A stretch of DNA of 64,000 nt from Demetria terragena DSM 11295 (GCF_000376825.1 NZ_AQXW01000004.1:2542001-2606000), one strand, 5' to 3'; shown: positions 53,729 to 63,032, counted from the stretch's first letter. The notes: generated by a model from the sequence alone, not told the origin. Translations and numbers: made by a program.

Positions 53729-55027
53729 ATGTCCACGATCGTCGAAATGTCGACGCACGACGTGAGGTTCCCGACCTCGACCCAGCTGGATGGGTCCGAT
53801 GCAATGAACCTTGACCCTGACTATTCGGCCGCCTATGTGCGGCTGAGGATGGACGGCTCGGATGGACACGAGGGCCATGGGTTCGTGTTCACCATCGGGC
53901 GGGGCACTGATGTCCAGGTCGCGGCGATCGAGGCGCTCCGCCCGTATCTCGTCGGAGTGGAGGTTGAGGCGCTGCTCGACGACATGGGGGAGACGTGGCG
54001 ACGTCTGGTCCACGACAGCCAGTTGCGCTGGCTGGGCCCCGAGAAAGGTGTCATGCACATGGCGACCGGGGCGGCACTCAACGCGCTCTGGGACCTACGA
54101 GCAAAACGCGCCGGACTCCCGCTCTGGCAACTTCTCTCCAGGATGACGCCCGACGAACTGGTTGACTGTGTCGACTTCCGCTATCTCACCGATGCTCTGA
54201 CGAAAAATGACGCATTGGACATTCTCCGCGAGGCGGAACCGGGGCGTCAGACACGCACGAATCTGCTTCTGGAACAGGGGTATCCGGCATACACCACTAG
54301 TCCTGGCTGGTTGGGCTACGACGACGACAAGCTCGTTCGCCTCGCGCGTGATGCAGTACAGGACGGCTTCCAGCAAATTAAGCTCAAGGTCGGCGCCAAC
54401 GTTGACGATGACCGCCGTCGGCTGGCGCTCGCGCGGTCGGCTGTTGGGCCCGACATTCGGATCGCTGTGGATGCCAACCAGCGGTGGGAGGTAGGGGATG
54501 CCACGTCTTGGATCGCTCAGCTCGCCGAGTTCGATCTGGCCTGGGTTGAGGAGCCAACCAGCCCCGACGATGTTCTCGGCCACGCGACGATCGCTCGCGC
54601 CATTGCGCCCACGCCGGTCGCAACCGGCGAGCACCTCATGAACAGAGTGTTGGCGAAGCAGTTCCTGCGAGCCAACGCGCTGCAGGTCCTGCAGATTGAT
54701 GCCACCCGGGTCGGCGGTGTCAATGAGAACCTCGCCATGTTGTTGCTCGCGGCTAGGTTTGGCGTGCCGGTCTGTCCGCACGCCGGGGGAGTCGGGTTGT
54801 GCGAGGCGGTGCAGCACATCTCGATGTTTGACTACATCGCGGTCAGTGGCACTGACGAGGGGCGGTGTATCGAATTCGTTGACCACTTGCACGAGCACTT
54901 CGTCACTCCCGTGCGTGTCGTTGGAGGTCAATACCTCGCGCCGACCGCACCAGGCGCTGGCACAGAGATGCGCGCCGAGAGTCTGCTTGCGTACGCATAC
55001 TCACCGCCAGCGACGGCACAGGGGTGA
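53729..55027 (+). CDS. L-fuconate dehydratase (enolase superfamily)
   Basis: 432 residues. Dehydrates L-fuconate to 2-keto-3-deoxy-L-fuconate. The N-terminus [16 protein letters not shown] is the hallmark of FucD/ENOSF1-type dehydratases. Barrel residues are the KxK pair in QQIKLKVG, metal acids in [16 protein letters not shown] and TGEHLMN, and [10 protein letters not shown] with the catalytic His. ATG at 53729 is favoured over GTG 53717 because AGTGAGG then sits at proper spacing. Five bases separate it from the aldo/keto reductase; the operator at 53677 lies upstream. Confidence 0.92.
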   Translation: MSTIVEMSTHDVRFPTSTQLDGSDAMNLDPDYSAAYVRLRMDGSDGHEGHGFVFTIGRGTDVQVAAIEALRPYLVGVEVEALLDDMGETWRRLVHDSQLRWLGPEKGVMHMATGAALNALWDLRAKRAGLPLWQLLSRMTPDELVDCVDFRYLTDALTKNDALDILREAEPGRQTRTNLLLEQGYPAYTTSPGWLGYDDDKLVRLARDAVQDGFQQIKLKVGANVDDDRRRLALARSAVGPDIRIAVDANQRWEVGDATSWIAQLAEFDLAWVEEPTSPDDVLGHATIARAIAPTPVATGEHLMNRVLAKQFLRANALQVLQIDATRVGGVNENLAMLLLAARFGVPVCPHAGGVGLCEAVQHISMFDYIAVSGTDEGRCIEFVDHLHEHFVTPVRVVGGQYLAPTAPGAGTEMRAESLLAYAYSPPATAQG

Positions 55028-55031
55028 CCCG

Positions 55032-55985
55032 ATGGACTTGACACCCGATCGACTGACTCTGGGGGTGGCATGTCTGGGCAACCTGTTCGAGGAGATGTCC
55101 GATCGTCAGGCGCAGGCACTGCTAGAGAGCGCCTGGGATGCAGGCATTCGATCGTTCGACACCGCGCCGCACTACGGACTCGGCCTCTCCGAGCGTAGGC
55201 TCGGCGACTTCCTGGGCAGCATGCCCGCAGGTGCTGCCCGGGTGTCGACCAAGGTCGGGCGGCTACTGGTCGACAATCCGGATGGTGCGAAGCAGTGGGA
55301 CGGTGACCTGTTCCGAGTGCGCGCCACCCGGCTGCGCCAGTGGGATTTCACTGCCGATGGAATCCGCCGCAGCCTTGCGGATTCCTTGCGTCGCTTGCGA
55401 ATTGACCGAGTGGAAACTCTCTATCTGCACGACCCCGAGCAGTCGCCTGACCCCGAGGCTGCAGTGAGCGAAGGAATGGCGGCGCTCTCTGAATTGCGCA
55501 GTGACGGGATGACCCAGCACGTCGGCGTCGGTTCCATGGACGTGGCGATGCTGGCCGAGGCAGCCCAAAATTGCGATGTCACCGAGTTGATGGTCGCCGG
55601 GCGGCATACGCTGGTCGACGATTCGGCGTCGAAGTCGGTGCTGCCGATGGCGAGGAAGCGGGGTGTGCGGGTGGCCGCCACGGCGGTATTCAACTCGGGC
55701 TTGCTGGCGCAGCCTGAACCCGGCGACCTTTTCGACTATGGCCAGGCTTCGGCAGCGCTCGTGGCGCTGGCGCGGCGGATTGCCGACGTCTGCCGGGCGC
55801 ACGGCACCGATCTGCCGACCGCAGCTTTGCACTATCCGACGCGCGATAACGCGGTCACCTCGGTGGTTGTGGGTATGCGTACGCCTGATCAGGTTCGGCA
55901 GAACATCGAGCGAGTGCAGTCGCCGCCGGATTCGGCGCTGTGGCGTGCGCTCGCAGCCGAGGGGCTTCTCCAGGCTGCGGTCTGA
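55032..55985 (+). CDS. Aldo/keto reductase, probable L-fucose dehydrogenase
   Basis: 317 residues, AKR barrel. FDTAPHYGLGLSERRLG holds the catalytic Asp-Tyr region, STKVGRLL the Lys, and LYLHDPEQSPD the His. This subgroup includes D-threo-aldose 1-dehydrogenases that oxidise L-fucose to L-fucono-lactone. Sitting between fuconate dehydratase and a lactonase supports this. ATG at 55032 follows a GGGGTGACC site; the stop overlaps the lactonase ATG. Confidence 0.88.
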   Translation: MDLTPDRLTLGVACLGNLFEEMSDRQAQALLESAWDAGIRSFDTAPHYGLGLSERRLGDFLGSMPAGAARVSTKVGRLLVDNPDGAKQWDGDLFRVRATRLRQWDFTADGIRRSLADSLRRLRIDRVETLYLHDPEQSPDPEAAVSEGMAALSELRSDGMTQHVGVGSMDVAMLAEAAQNCDVTELMVAGRHTLVDDSASKSVLPMARKRGVRVAATAVFNSGLLAQPEPGDLFDYGQASAALVALARRIADVCRAHGTDLPTAALHYPTRDNAVTSVVVGMRTPDQVRQNIERVQSPPDSALWRALAAEGLLQAAV

Positions 55986-56836
55986 TGCGGCTCGACGCGC
56001 ACCTTCACGTGTGGGAGCGGTCTCTCGGCGTCTACCACTGGATCGGCCCGCACCTAGGTAGCCTCGACGACGACTTCACGCCGGTGCAAGCGCAGCGGTT
56101 GCTGGAGGCGGCCGACATGACAGGCGCCGTTCTTGTGCAGGCGGCCGACGCTATTGCTGACACCCGGTATCTGCTCGATGCGGCGGCAGCTAACCCGTGG
56201 GTAGCCGGAGTGATCGGATGGGTCGATCTTGAGCGGCCCGACGTGCTTGAGGAGTCGCTCGCGGCCTACGACGCACGCGACGTGCTCTGTGGTGTCAGGC
56301 AACTCGTCCACGACGATGTTCGGCCCGACATGTTGAGTCTTCCGATGGTGCGTCGCACAGCCCAGCTACTTGTCGAACACGACCTCGCTCTCGATGTTCC
56401 GGACGCCTTTCCTAACCAGATCCGCGGCGCCATCGAGATGGCTCAGGCATCGCCCGACCTGACCCTCGTGCTCGACCATCTCGGCAAGCCGCCACGTGGT
56501 CGTGGCGGCATGGAATCTTGGGCCGCGCAGGTGCGCGAGCTGGCGAGTCACCCGCAAGTCGTCGCGAAGGTTTCGGGGCTGCAGTGCGCGGAGGCGCCGT
56601 TTGGCGCCGTTCCGCTGCGCCAAGTGTGGGAGTTGGCTCTCGAAGTCTTTGGACCGTCTCGGCTGATGTTCGGCAGTGACTGGCCGATGATTGTCGATGG
56701 ACCGGGGTACGCCGAGGTGACCGATGTCAGCGCTCAGTTGATTGGCGAGTTGTCGGCTGCCGAGCAGGACTGGGTGTGGTGGCGCACGGCCAAGGAGACC
56801 TACCGACTTCCTCTCACCAGGGAGGAGTTGTCTTGA
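55985..56836 (+). CDS. Amidohydrolase-family L-fucono-lactonase
   Basis: 283 residues, TIM-barrel amidohydrolase (Amidohydro_2). DAHLHVW near the N-terminus, VLDHLGKPP, AKVSGLQC and FGSDWPMI with the final metal Asp are all present. Family members hydrolyse L-fucono-1,5-lactone or related sugar lactones. Translation is coupled to the aldo/keto reductase by a one-base overlap. A hairpin 21 bases after the stop ends the operon. Confidence 0.9.
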   Translation: MRLDAHLHVWERSLGVYHWIGPHLGSLDDDFTPVQAQRLLEAADMTGAVLVQAADAIADTRYLLDAAAANPWVAGVIGWVDLERPDVLEESLAAYDARDVLCGVRQLVHDDVRPDMLSLPMVRRTAQLLVEHDLALDVPDAFPNQIRGAIEMAQASPDLTLVLDHLGKPPRGRGGMESWAAQVRELASHPQVVAKVSGLQCAEAPFGAVPLRQVWELALEVFGPSRLMFGSDWPMIVDGPGYAEVTDVSAQLIGELSAAEQDWVWWRTAKETYRLPLTREELS

Positions 56837-56856
56837 CCTCGACCGGAGTCGACCTT

Positions 56857-56879
56857 CCGGGCCCCGTCGGAGGGCCCGG
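56857..56879 (+). terminator. Hairpin after the fucose operon
   Basis: CCGGGCCC and GGGCCCGG form a perfect 8-bp stem with a 7-nt loop. No long T-tract follows. Confidence 0.65.
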
Positions 56880-57009
56880 CAAACAAGGTCTTAAGCCTGC
56901 CTGCTCGATTGGGAAGTGTTCTTTCGCGGTACCTGCCCACGCCGAGCACGTCACGGCGCCCTGGTAGGTCGGCGGGGTCGACGACGAAGGGGCTGTGCAC
57001 AAAGATGGT

Positions 57010-57903
57010 TTATGCGGGCGTGACGGCCGGGAAGCCACCAGCGCGGTGGACTAGCCCCGCGAGTTCCCGACCGAGGATTTCCGACCGCAGCCAGTGCGCC
57101 ACGTTGATCATGGCGTCCAGGTCGACCCCGTGCGAAACCCCTTCTCGGTCAAGGAGATAGACCAAGTCCTCGGTGGCGATATTGCCGGTCGCGTTGGGCG
57201 CGAAAGGGCATCCGCCGAGGCCGGCGACAGACGAGTCCAAGGTCGTGACGCCGTGCTCGAGGGCGGTGGCGGCGTTGGCATACCCGGTGTTGCGGGTGTT
57301 GTGCAGGTGCAGGCCGAGGGGCCGGTCGAGGCCGGCGGCGCCCTGGAGTAATGACCGAACCTGGCGCGGCACACCCACGCCGATCGTGTCGGCAAAGCAG
57401 ATCTCGTCCGCGGCACTGACCTGGCGCGCGTAGTCGAGCACCTTGCCTGGGTCGACTTCGCCCTCAAAGGGACAGCCGAACGACGCCGCGAGCGTCACGC
57501 TGATCTGCCTGCCATCGGCGTGGGCGCGCTCGATCATGCGCTGCGTCGCCTGGATGGACTCGGCGACCGAGCACCCCTGGTTTCGTTGGTTGAACGTCTC
57601 GGTCACACAGAACGCAGCGTGCACCTCGGTGACCGACGTGGTCAGGAGTCGGTCATAGCCGCGCTCGTTGAGGACCAGTGCCGACCGGATGAGATCAGAC
57701 GGCGTCTGCGCCAGCACATCGACGAGCTCCGGATCGGACATCTGCGGCACCCGGCGGGGGTTGACGAAACTGCCGATCTCGATGCGGTTCAGCCCGGTGG
57801 CGGCCAGCCGGGTGATGAGTTCGGCGCGCGCGGCCGCTGTCAACGTCTCGGGCTCATTCTGCAGCCCGTCTCTCGGGCCGACCTCACAGATGCTGACCTG
57901 CAC
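57010..57903 (-). CDS. Hydroxymethylglutaryl-CoA lyase (or related 3-hydroxyacyl-CoA lyase)
   Basis: 297 residues, HMGL/DRE-TIM barrel. VGPRDGLQNE at the N-terminus, HLHNTRNTGYANA for metal binding, and the signature VAGLGGCPFAPNATGN with the catalytic Cys. Cleaves HMG-CoA to acetyl-CoA and acetoacetate; some relatives use citramalyl-CoA or longer homologues. It directly follows the CoA transferase, which suggests that a free acid is activated first and then cleaved. A decayed copy of its 3' end lies at 42434-42530. Confidence 0.9.
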   Translation of the reverse strand: MQVSICEVGPRDGLQNEPETLTAAARAELITRLAATGLNRIEIGSFVNPRRVPQMSDPELVDVLAQTPSDLIRSALVLNERGYDRLLTTSVTEVHAAFCVTETFNQRNQGCSVAESIQATQRMIERAHADGRQISVTLAASFGCPFEGEVDPGKVLDYARQVSAADEICFADTIGVGVPRQVRSLLQGAAGLDRPLGLHLHNTRNTGYANAATALEHGVTTLDSSVAGLGGCPFAPNATGNIATEDLVYLLDREGVSHGVDLDAMINVAHWLRSEILGRELAGLVHRAGGFPAVTPA

Positions 57904-59103
57904 TCAGATCACTCCTTCTCGTGCGAGGCGAGTGCGCTCGCTCTCGTTCAGGCCGAGGACACCGCCGTAAACCTCGTCGTTGTGCTGCCCCAAATCTGGT
58001 GCGATCCACTGCAGTTCGCCTGGCGTGGAGGAGAGCCGCGGGGTGACGTTCTGCATGGGCACCTCCCCGAGGCTGCGGTGCATCAGTGTCGTAATCGCTT
58101 CGCGTGCAGCGAAATGCGGGTCCTGCAACATGTCCTCCGCGGTGTAGATCAACCCGGCCGGAACACCATCGGCGTGTAGCCGCTCGAGTGCGTCCGCAGC
58201 GCTGAGGCTGCGCGTCCAGGTGGAGATCAGGTCGTCCAGTTCGTGCTGGTTGACCCCACGCGCGGCGTGGGAGGCGTACCGCGCGTCCTTGGCCAATTCG
58301 GGCCGGTCCATCGCTGTGCACAGCCGGGTAAAGACGGTGTCCCGGTTGGCACCGATGAGGATCTGAGAGTCATCGGCCGTGGGATAGGTATTGCTCGGTG
58401 CTACTCCGGGCAAGATCGATCCGGTGCGTTCCCGTCGCTGCCCGGCCAACTGCCACTCCGGGACAAGTGACTCCATGAGAGCGAGCACCGCTTCGTAGAT
58501 CGCGGTGTCCACGACCTGACCCCGGCCCGTGCGCTCTCGGCCGAGCAGGGCGAGCACCGTGCCGTAGGCCGAGAACATGCCCGCGAGTGAGTCACCCAGG
58601 GAGACGCCGGCTCGCGATGGCCGACGATCGGGGTCGCCGGTGATGTAGCGGACACCGCCCATCGCCTCGCCGACGGAACCGAACCCGGCACGGCCCGCGT
58701 ACGGCCCAGTCTGGCCGTAGCCGGTGATTCGGGTGAGCACCAAACCCGGGTTGTCCTTCGCTAACTCCTCATATCCCAGGCCCCACCGCTCGAGCGTTCC
58801 CGGACGGAAGTTCTCAAGCAGGACGTCGGCACTCCCCACGAGTTGGCGCATCAGATCTTGGCCCTCGGCGGTCCGTAGGTTGCACGTCACGGACTTCTTG
58901 TTGCGCCCGAGGATCTGCCACTGCAGGTGGTCGCCGCCGACCTCTGCCCCCCAGCCGCGCATCGGATCGCCATGCGTGGGGTCTTCGATCTTGATCACCT
59001 CGGCACCGAAATCGCCGAGCAACTGACCACAGAACGGTCCGGCAATCAGTGTCCCGGCCTCGATCACGCGGTATCCGCTCAGTGGGCCGTGGTCGTTCGT
59101 CAC
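57904..59103 (-). CDS. CaiB/BaiF-type (family III) CoA transferase
   Basis: 399 residues. GYRVIEAGTLIAGPFCGQLL, DPMRGWG, NKKSVTCNL and the segment GVSLGDSLAGMFSAYG holding the catalytic Asp are typical. Transfers CoA between carboxylic acids. Its stop abuts the HMG-CoA lyase start and its ATG overlaps the GntR stop. Likely substrate is the acid imported by the SSS transporter in the same operon, perhaps 3-hydroxy-3-methylglutarate or citramalate (inference). Confidence 0.93.
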   Translation of the reverse strand: MTNDHGPLSGYRVIEAGTLIAGPFCGQLLGDFGAEVIKIEDPTHGDPMRGWGAEVGGDHLQWQILGRNKKSVTCNLRTAEGQDLMRQLVGSADVLLENFRPGTLERWGLGYEELAKDNPGLVLTRITGYGQTGPYAGRAGFGSVGEAMGGVRYITGDPDRRPSRAGVSLGDSLAGMFSAYGTVLALLGRERTGRGQVVDTAIYEAVLALMESLVPEWQLAGQRRERTGSILPGVAPSNTYPTADDSQILIGANRDTVFTRLCTAMDRPELAKDARYASHAARGVNQHELDDLISTWTRSLSAADALERLHADGVPAGLIYTAEDMLQDPHFAAREAITTLMHRSLGEVPMQNVTPRLSSTPGELQWIAPDLGQHNDEVYGGVLGLNESERTRLAREGVI

Positions 59104-59750
59104 GACGTCTCCTTCGGTGTGCTGGTGCCTTCTTCGTATGCTCGGCGCGCTCCGCGGATATGCGCCACCATGACTGCCTCGGCCCAGGCGCCGTCCCGGG
59201 CGCGGAGGGCGCGGACCAGGTCTCGGTGCTGGGAAAAACTGCGTGCCGTCTCGACGTCGTCGTACGCGCTGAACGTTCGCCGCACGAGCGAGATCGCGAT
59301 GACGTCCTGAAGTACGCCTGGCAGGAGTGGGTTGTCACTCGCGGCGTGAACGAGCCGATGGAACTCCAGGTTGAGGCGGGTGATCTCGTCGGGGTCACCG
59401 CCACCTACCGCGCAAGTCTCCATTGCATCGCACAGGTCGCTCAGGCGGTCCAGGTCGGGGGAGCCTCGCTCCGCCGCGTGACGGGCCGCGAATCCCTCCA
59501 GCAGCGCACGCAACTCGAACACCGCGGCAGTGTCGGTCGTGGCCAACTCGCTGACGCGTGCACCGCGGTGGGGCGTGAGCGTCACGAGTCCGTCGCCAGA
59601 GAGCCGCCGCAGCGCATCACGCACCGGGGTACGGGAGACACCATGCTGCTCGGCGATTGCGGCCTCGCGCAGCGGGGCATCTGCGAAGAGGGCGCCGGCG
59701 AGTATTTCCCCCCGCAGGTGCTGGTAGATGTCGTCCACCGAGACGTTCAT
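59100..59750 (-). CDS. GntR-family regulator, FCD subfamily
   Basis: 216 residues. Winged HTH at about 8-70 (LREAAIAEQHGVSRTPVRDALRRL), then an FCD domain (LEFHRLVHAASDN; QHRDLVRALRARD). Embedded between the symporter and CoA-transferase genes with four-base overlaps, so it should control its own operon. Candidate sites containing GTACACA occur upstream of the operon near 61626 and, inverted, near 61701. Confidence 0.93.
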   Translation of the reverse strand: MNVSVDDIYQHLRGEILAGALFADAPLREAAIAEQHGVSRTPVRDALRRLSGDGLVTLTPHRGARVSELATTDTAAVFELRALLEGFAARHAAERGSPDLDRLSDLCDAMETCAVGGGDPDEITRLNLEFHRLVHAASDNPLLPGVLQDVIAISLVRRTFSAYDDVETARSFSQHRDLVRALRARDGAWAEAVMVAHIRGARRAYEEGTSTPKETS

Positions 59751-61285
59751 GACCGTCCGCCACGGTGATTGGGCGCCGCGAGCGCTTCAGCCGTGACGTA
59801 ACGGCTGGTGTCGCTCTCGGGATCTTTCTGCTCGTCGCGGTGCGGCACGATCAGAGAGCCCACCACACAGATGGTCGTGTTGAGCGCTAGGCCGAGCAGT
59901 CCTCCGGACAGCCCGCCCACGCCATCGACACTGGCGATGGTCATCCATCCCGAGAGGCCAGCTCCCGCGATCATTCCCACCACGACGGGCCATGCGGATA
60001 GTCGTCGCCAGTAGAGGCCGAGCATGAACGCCGGCGCGATCTGGGAGATGAGCTCCATCTTGAGCACGAAAATGCTGTAGAGGGTGCCGGGCGGGTTCCA
60101 CGCCAGCATGAGCAGGGCGAATACGGCGATGACGCCGACCACCTTGCCCACGAGGACCTGACGGGACTCGGGGGAGTCTGGGTTGATGAAGCGCCCATAG
60201 ACATCACGTGAGATCACCGACGACAAGCTGAGCAGCGCGGAGTCTGCCGTGGACACGATCGCCGCGACGATGCCTCCAAAGAACAGGACCATGAGCACGA
60301 AGAAGAACGTGTTGATGTCGGCGACTCTGTTGGCCAGGATCCCGACCAACTGTTCTGACTTCTTCTCCGAGAGCCCGGGCACCAACTGCAGGCCGAGGAT
60401 GCCGACCACGAAGATGACCCCGGTGGTCACCAGCGGCATCCACGACATGGCCGCGAGGCTGCGCTTGAGGGTGCGTTCGCTCTTCGCGGCGTAGATCCGT
60501 TGGATGGCGTGCGGGTACATCGCGGCGCCAAACCCGACAACAACCACGAGTGAGAACCAGTTGAGGGAGGTCTCCAGGTCGGGCGCGCCGATCTTCGCCG
60601 GGTCGGTCTCCTGCAGGTGCGACGTCACATCGCTGAGGTTGCTGCCGGTCAGGTAGAGCACGCCGACGAGCATCGCGGCGATGCCCAGCAGGAGCATCAC
60701 ACCTTGCACCGCGTCGGTCACCGCGACCGCTCGCATGCCACCGGACCAGGAGTAGATCAGCATCACGATGACGAAGACCAAAACACCGACCTCGTAGGGC
60801 ACGGTGTTACCAGTCAGCCCGGAGATGGCGTGGCCCATCGCGACGAACTGCTCCAGGAGATAGTTCGCCAGCCCCCACAACATCAATCCCACCGCCACCA
60901 GGACGACAGCATTGGAGTGGAACCGGTGGCGCAGCCAGTCGGCCGGGGTGACGAACTGCTCTTTGCGAGCCACGACATACAGCCGCGGCGCGTAGATCAA
61001 GTACGCCCCGATCACCGCCATCATGAACGGCACCGACTGCCACCAGGCAAATCCCATCCGGTAGGCGTTCGGGGCATAGCCGATGATGGTGTTCCCGCTG
61101 TACTGCGTCGCGTAGAGCGTGAAGAACAGCGTGACCAGGCCGAGGCCGTTGCCTGCGAGGTAGTAACTCTGGTTGGTTCGCTCCACGTGCTTGCGCCCGG
61201 CGAGCCAGCCGATGACGAGCATGAGAACGGCGTACAGCACCAGGACGGCCACGCCGCTGCCGCCAGCGAAGACGAGGTTGTCCAT
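59747..61285 (-). CDS. Sodium:solute symporter (SSS) family protein
   Basis: 512 residues with about thirteen hydrophobic helices. NQSYYLAGNGLG, FTLYATQYSGNTIIGY (substrate/Na+ region) and STADSALLSLSSVISRDVY (family signature) mark the SSS family, close to pantothenate/proline/carboxylate members. ATG at 61283-61285 overlaps the DUF3311 stop as TAATG. A frame extending to 61417 is not plausible. Likely imports the acid used by the CoA transferase (inference). Confidence 0.92.
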   Translation of the reverse strand: MDNLVFAGGSGVAVLVLYAVLMLVIGWLAGRKHVERTNQSYYLAGNGLGLVTLFFTLYATQYSGNTIIGYAPNAYRMGFAWWQSVPFMMAVIGAYLIYAPRLYVVARKEQFVTPADWLRHRFHSNAVVLVAVGLMLWGLANYLLEQFVAMGHAISGLTGNTVPYEVGVLVFVIVMLIYSWSGGMRAVAVTDAVQGVMLLLGIAAMLVGVLYLTGSNLSDVTSHLQETDPAKIGAPDLETSLNWFSLVVVVGFGAAMYPHAIQRIYAAKSERTLKRSLAAMSWMPLVTTGVIFVVGILGLQLVPGLSEKKSEQLVGILANRVADINTFFFVLMVLFFGGIVAAIVSTADSALLSLSSVISRDVYGRFINPDSPESRQVLVGKVVGVIAVFALLMLAWNPPGTLYSIFVLKMELISQIAPAFMLGLYWRRLSAWPVVVGMIAGAGLSGWMTIASVDGVGGLSGGLLGLALNTTICVVGSLIVPHRDEQKDPESDTSRYVTAEALAAPNHRGGRS

Positions 61286-61560
61286 TAGGGGTGCCCTTCC
61301 GGCTCGGCTGCCTGAGCGGACTCCTCCGCAGGCTCGGCGAGATTCCACAGCCGCAAGCAGGCGTAACTGAGGGTGGCCGCGAAGGCGATCGATGCCAGAA
61401 CGGCTATCCAGAACCACAAGGGAAGTCCGAGGACGACCGGTTCAATACCGTCGGTCGGCCAATAGCCCGGGATGCCGACGACGATCGCGAGTCCGAGCAC
61501 GATCCACAGGCGTGGGTTGCGGATGGGCTCACGCAAGATGGGTGAGGGCCTTGAGGGCAT
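61285..61560 (-). CDS. DUF3311-like small membrane subunit of the SSS transporter
   Basis: 91 residues with two helices (NPRLWIVLGLAIVVGIPGYW and PLWFWIAVLASIAFAATLSY) and a polar, Glu-rich tail. Short two-helix proteins of this type directly precede SSS symporters in many bacteria and are thought to be accessory subunits. ATG at 61558-61560 follows GGAGGAGG. First gene of the five-gene leftward operon; TAATG overlap with the symporter. Confidence 0.85.
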   Translation of the reverse strand: MPSRPSPILREPIRNPRLWIVLGLAIVVGIPGYWPTDGIEPVVLGLPLWFWIAVLASIAFAATLSYACLRLWNLAEPAEESAQAAEPEGHP

Positions 61561-61840
61561 CGCGCCTCCTCCGTGGTGGGTGGTCCTGGTGAGGCCCGTA
61601 CGGACCTCACCAGGTTGGCAGGAACGTACACAATTCAGAGGGCTAGGTGTGGCTGGTCGTGCAAGATCTCGCGATTTGAACGAATTGTCGACCTTTAACT
61701 GTGTACAAAGTGGAAGTTTGGCAACGCAGGTATGTGTGGATAGTGATGGCCAGATCGGCGGACTGGGGTCATTCGCGCACACGCGCCGACCGATCGCGCA
61801 GAATGTCCTGGACAGCCCATATGCGAAGCGGAGGCACCAG

Positions 61841-62881
61841 GTGCGACTAGGAATGCCCTTGAACTACTCAGGCGGCTTCAGTGAGGCCGTTGAGGAGGTG
61901 GGTGCGCTGGAGCGCGCCGGCCTCGATGTCATCTTCGTCCCGGAGGCGTACTCCTTCGACGCCGTCAGCCAACTCGGCTTTCTTGCGGCCCGCACGGAGA
62001 GCATCCAGATCGCCTCCGGCATCCTGCAGATCTACACCAGGACGCCGACCCTGACGGCAATGACGGCCGCCGGCCTGGACTACGTCTCGGGTGGTCGATT
62101 CCTGTTGGGCTTGGGGGCCTCGGGCCCGCAGGTCATCGAGGGATTTCACGGTGTGCCGTACGACGCGCCCCTGGCCCGGACCCGCGAGATCGTCGACATC
62201 TGCCGCCAAGTGTGGCGCCGCGAGAAGGTCGAGCACCAAGGGAAGAAGTACCAGATTCCGCTGCCACCGGACCAAGGCACTGGCCTGGGCAAACCGCTGA
62301 AGCTGATCAACCATCCGGTGCGGGACCGGATCCCGGTGCTGATCGCGGCGCTGGGCCCGAAGAACGTTGAGATGACCGCTGAGATCGCCGAGGCGTGGGA
62401 GCCGATCTTTTATTACCCCGAGAAGGCCGAGCGGGTCTGGGGTGATGCTCTGGCCGCAGGCTTGGCGAAGCGTGACCCAAGCCTCGGGTCACTCGATGTC
62501 TGTGTCGGAGCGACGTTGGCGATCGGCGACGATGTCGAGCACGCGCTCGCCGGGCCGCGGGCCACCTTGGCGCTCTATATCGGTGGCATGGGTGCTCGCG
62601 GAAAGAACTTCTACTTCACCCTCGCCGAGCGCTACGGCTTCGGCGACGAGGCTGCGACCATTCAGGATCTTTACCTGGCCGGCCGCAAGGACGAGGCTGC
62701 GGCTGCTGTCCCCGAAGAGTTGGTTCGCCACACCAACCTCATCGGTGACGAGAGCTTCATTCGCGACCGACTGCGCGCCTATGCCGAAGCCGGAGTCTCG
62801 ACGCTTGCGGTCAACCCCGTCGCGCCCGACGCCGCAACCCGAGTGGCCCAGGTGGAAGAGCTGAAGTCCCTCCTCGCCTGA
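61841..62881 (+). CDS. LLM-class F420-dependent oxidoreductase
   Basis: 346 residues, luciferase-like monooxygenase fold. MPLNYSGGFSEAVEEV, ERAGLDVIFVPEAYSFD, LDYVSGGRFLLGLGASGPQV and VLIAALGPKNVEM are typical of actinobacterial F420-type members. GTG at 61841 has GGAGG seven bases upstream and gives the usual length; an open frame back to 61472 overlaps the DUF3311 promoter region and is rejected. Divergent from the SSS operon. Substrate unknown. Confidence 0.88.
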   Translation: MRLGMPLNYSGGFSEAVEEVGALERAGLDVIFVPEAYSFDAVSQLGFLAARTESIQIASGILQIYTRTPTLTAMTAAGLDYVSGGRFLLGLGASGPQVIEGFHGVPYDAPLARTREIVDICRQVWRREKVEHQGKKYQIPLPPDQGTGLGKPLKLINHPVRDRIPVLIAALGPKNVEMTAEIAEAWEPIFYYPEKAERVWGDALAAGLAKRDPSLGSLDVCVGATLAIGDDVEHALAGPRATLALYIGGMGARGKNFYFTLAERYGFGDEAATIQDLYLAGRKDEAAAAVPEELVRHTNLIGDESFIRDRLRAYAEAGVSTLAVNPVAPDAATRVAQVEELKSLLA

Positions 62882-62952
62882 ACCGCCGGGCAACGGCCGC
62901 GCCACCTGGGCCTCCCGTGTTGCGCTCGGGCGCCCGAATCTCCATGATGGGG

Positions 62953-62979
62953 TTAGCACTCTCTAGGTGAGAGTGATAG
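62953..62979. promoter_or_regulatory. CIRCE element (HrcA operator), degenerate right arm
   Basis: TTAGCACTC, nine bases, then GAGTGATAG. The left arm is perfect; the right arm has GATAG where the consensus is GCTAA. Lies 128 bases before groEL. Confidence 0.88.
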
Positions 62980-63032
62980 AAAGATTGCTAGACAAGGCCG
63001 TGAGTCGAGGGACTTTCGGGCGGGTGACGTGA

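Noticed and set aside
42531-57009. Prophage or integrative conjugative element
   Set aside because: Direct repeats flank the region, but there is no integrase, relaxase, phage structural or replication gene, so only an old, stripped island can be suggested.
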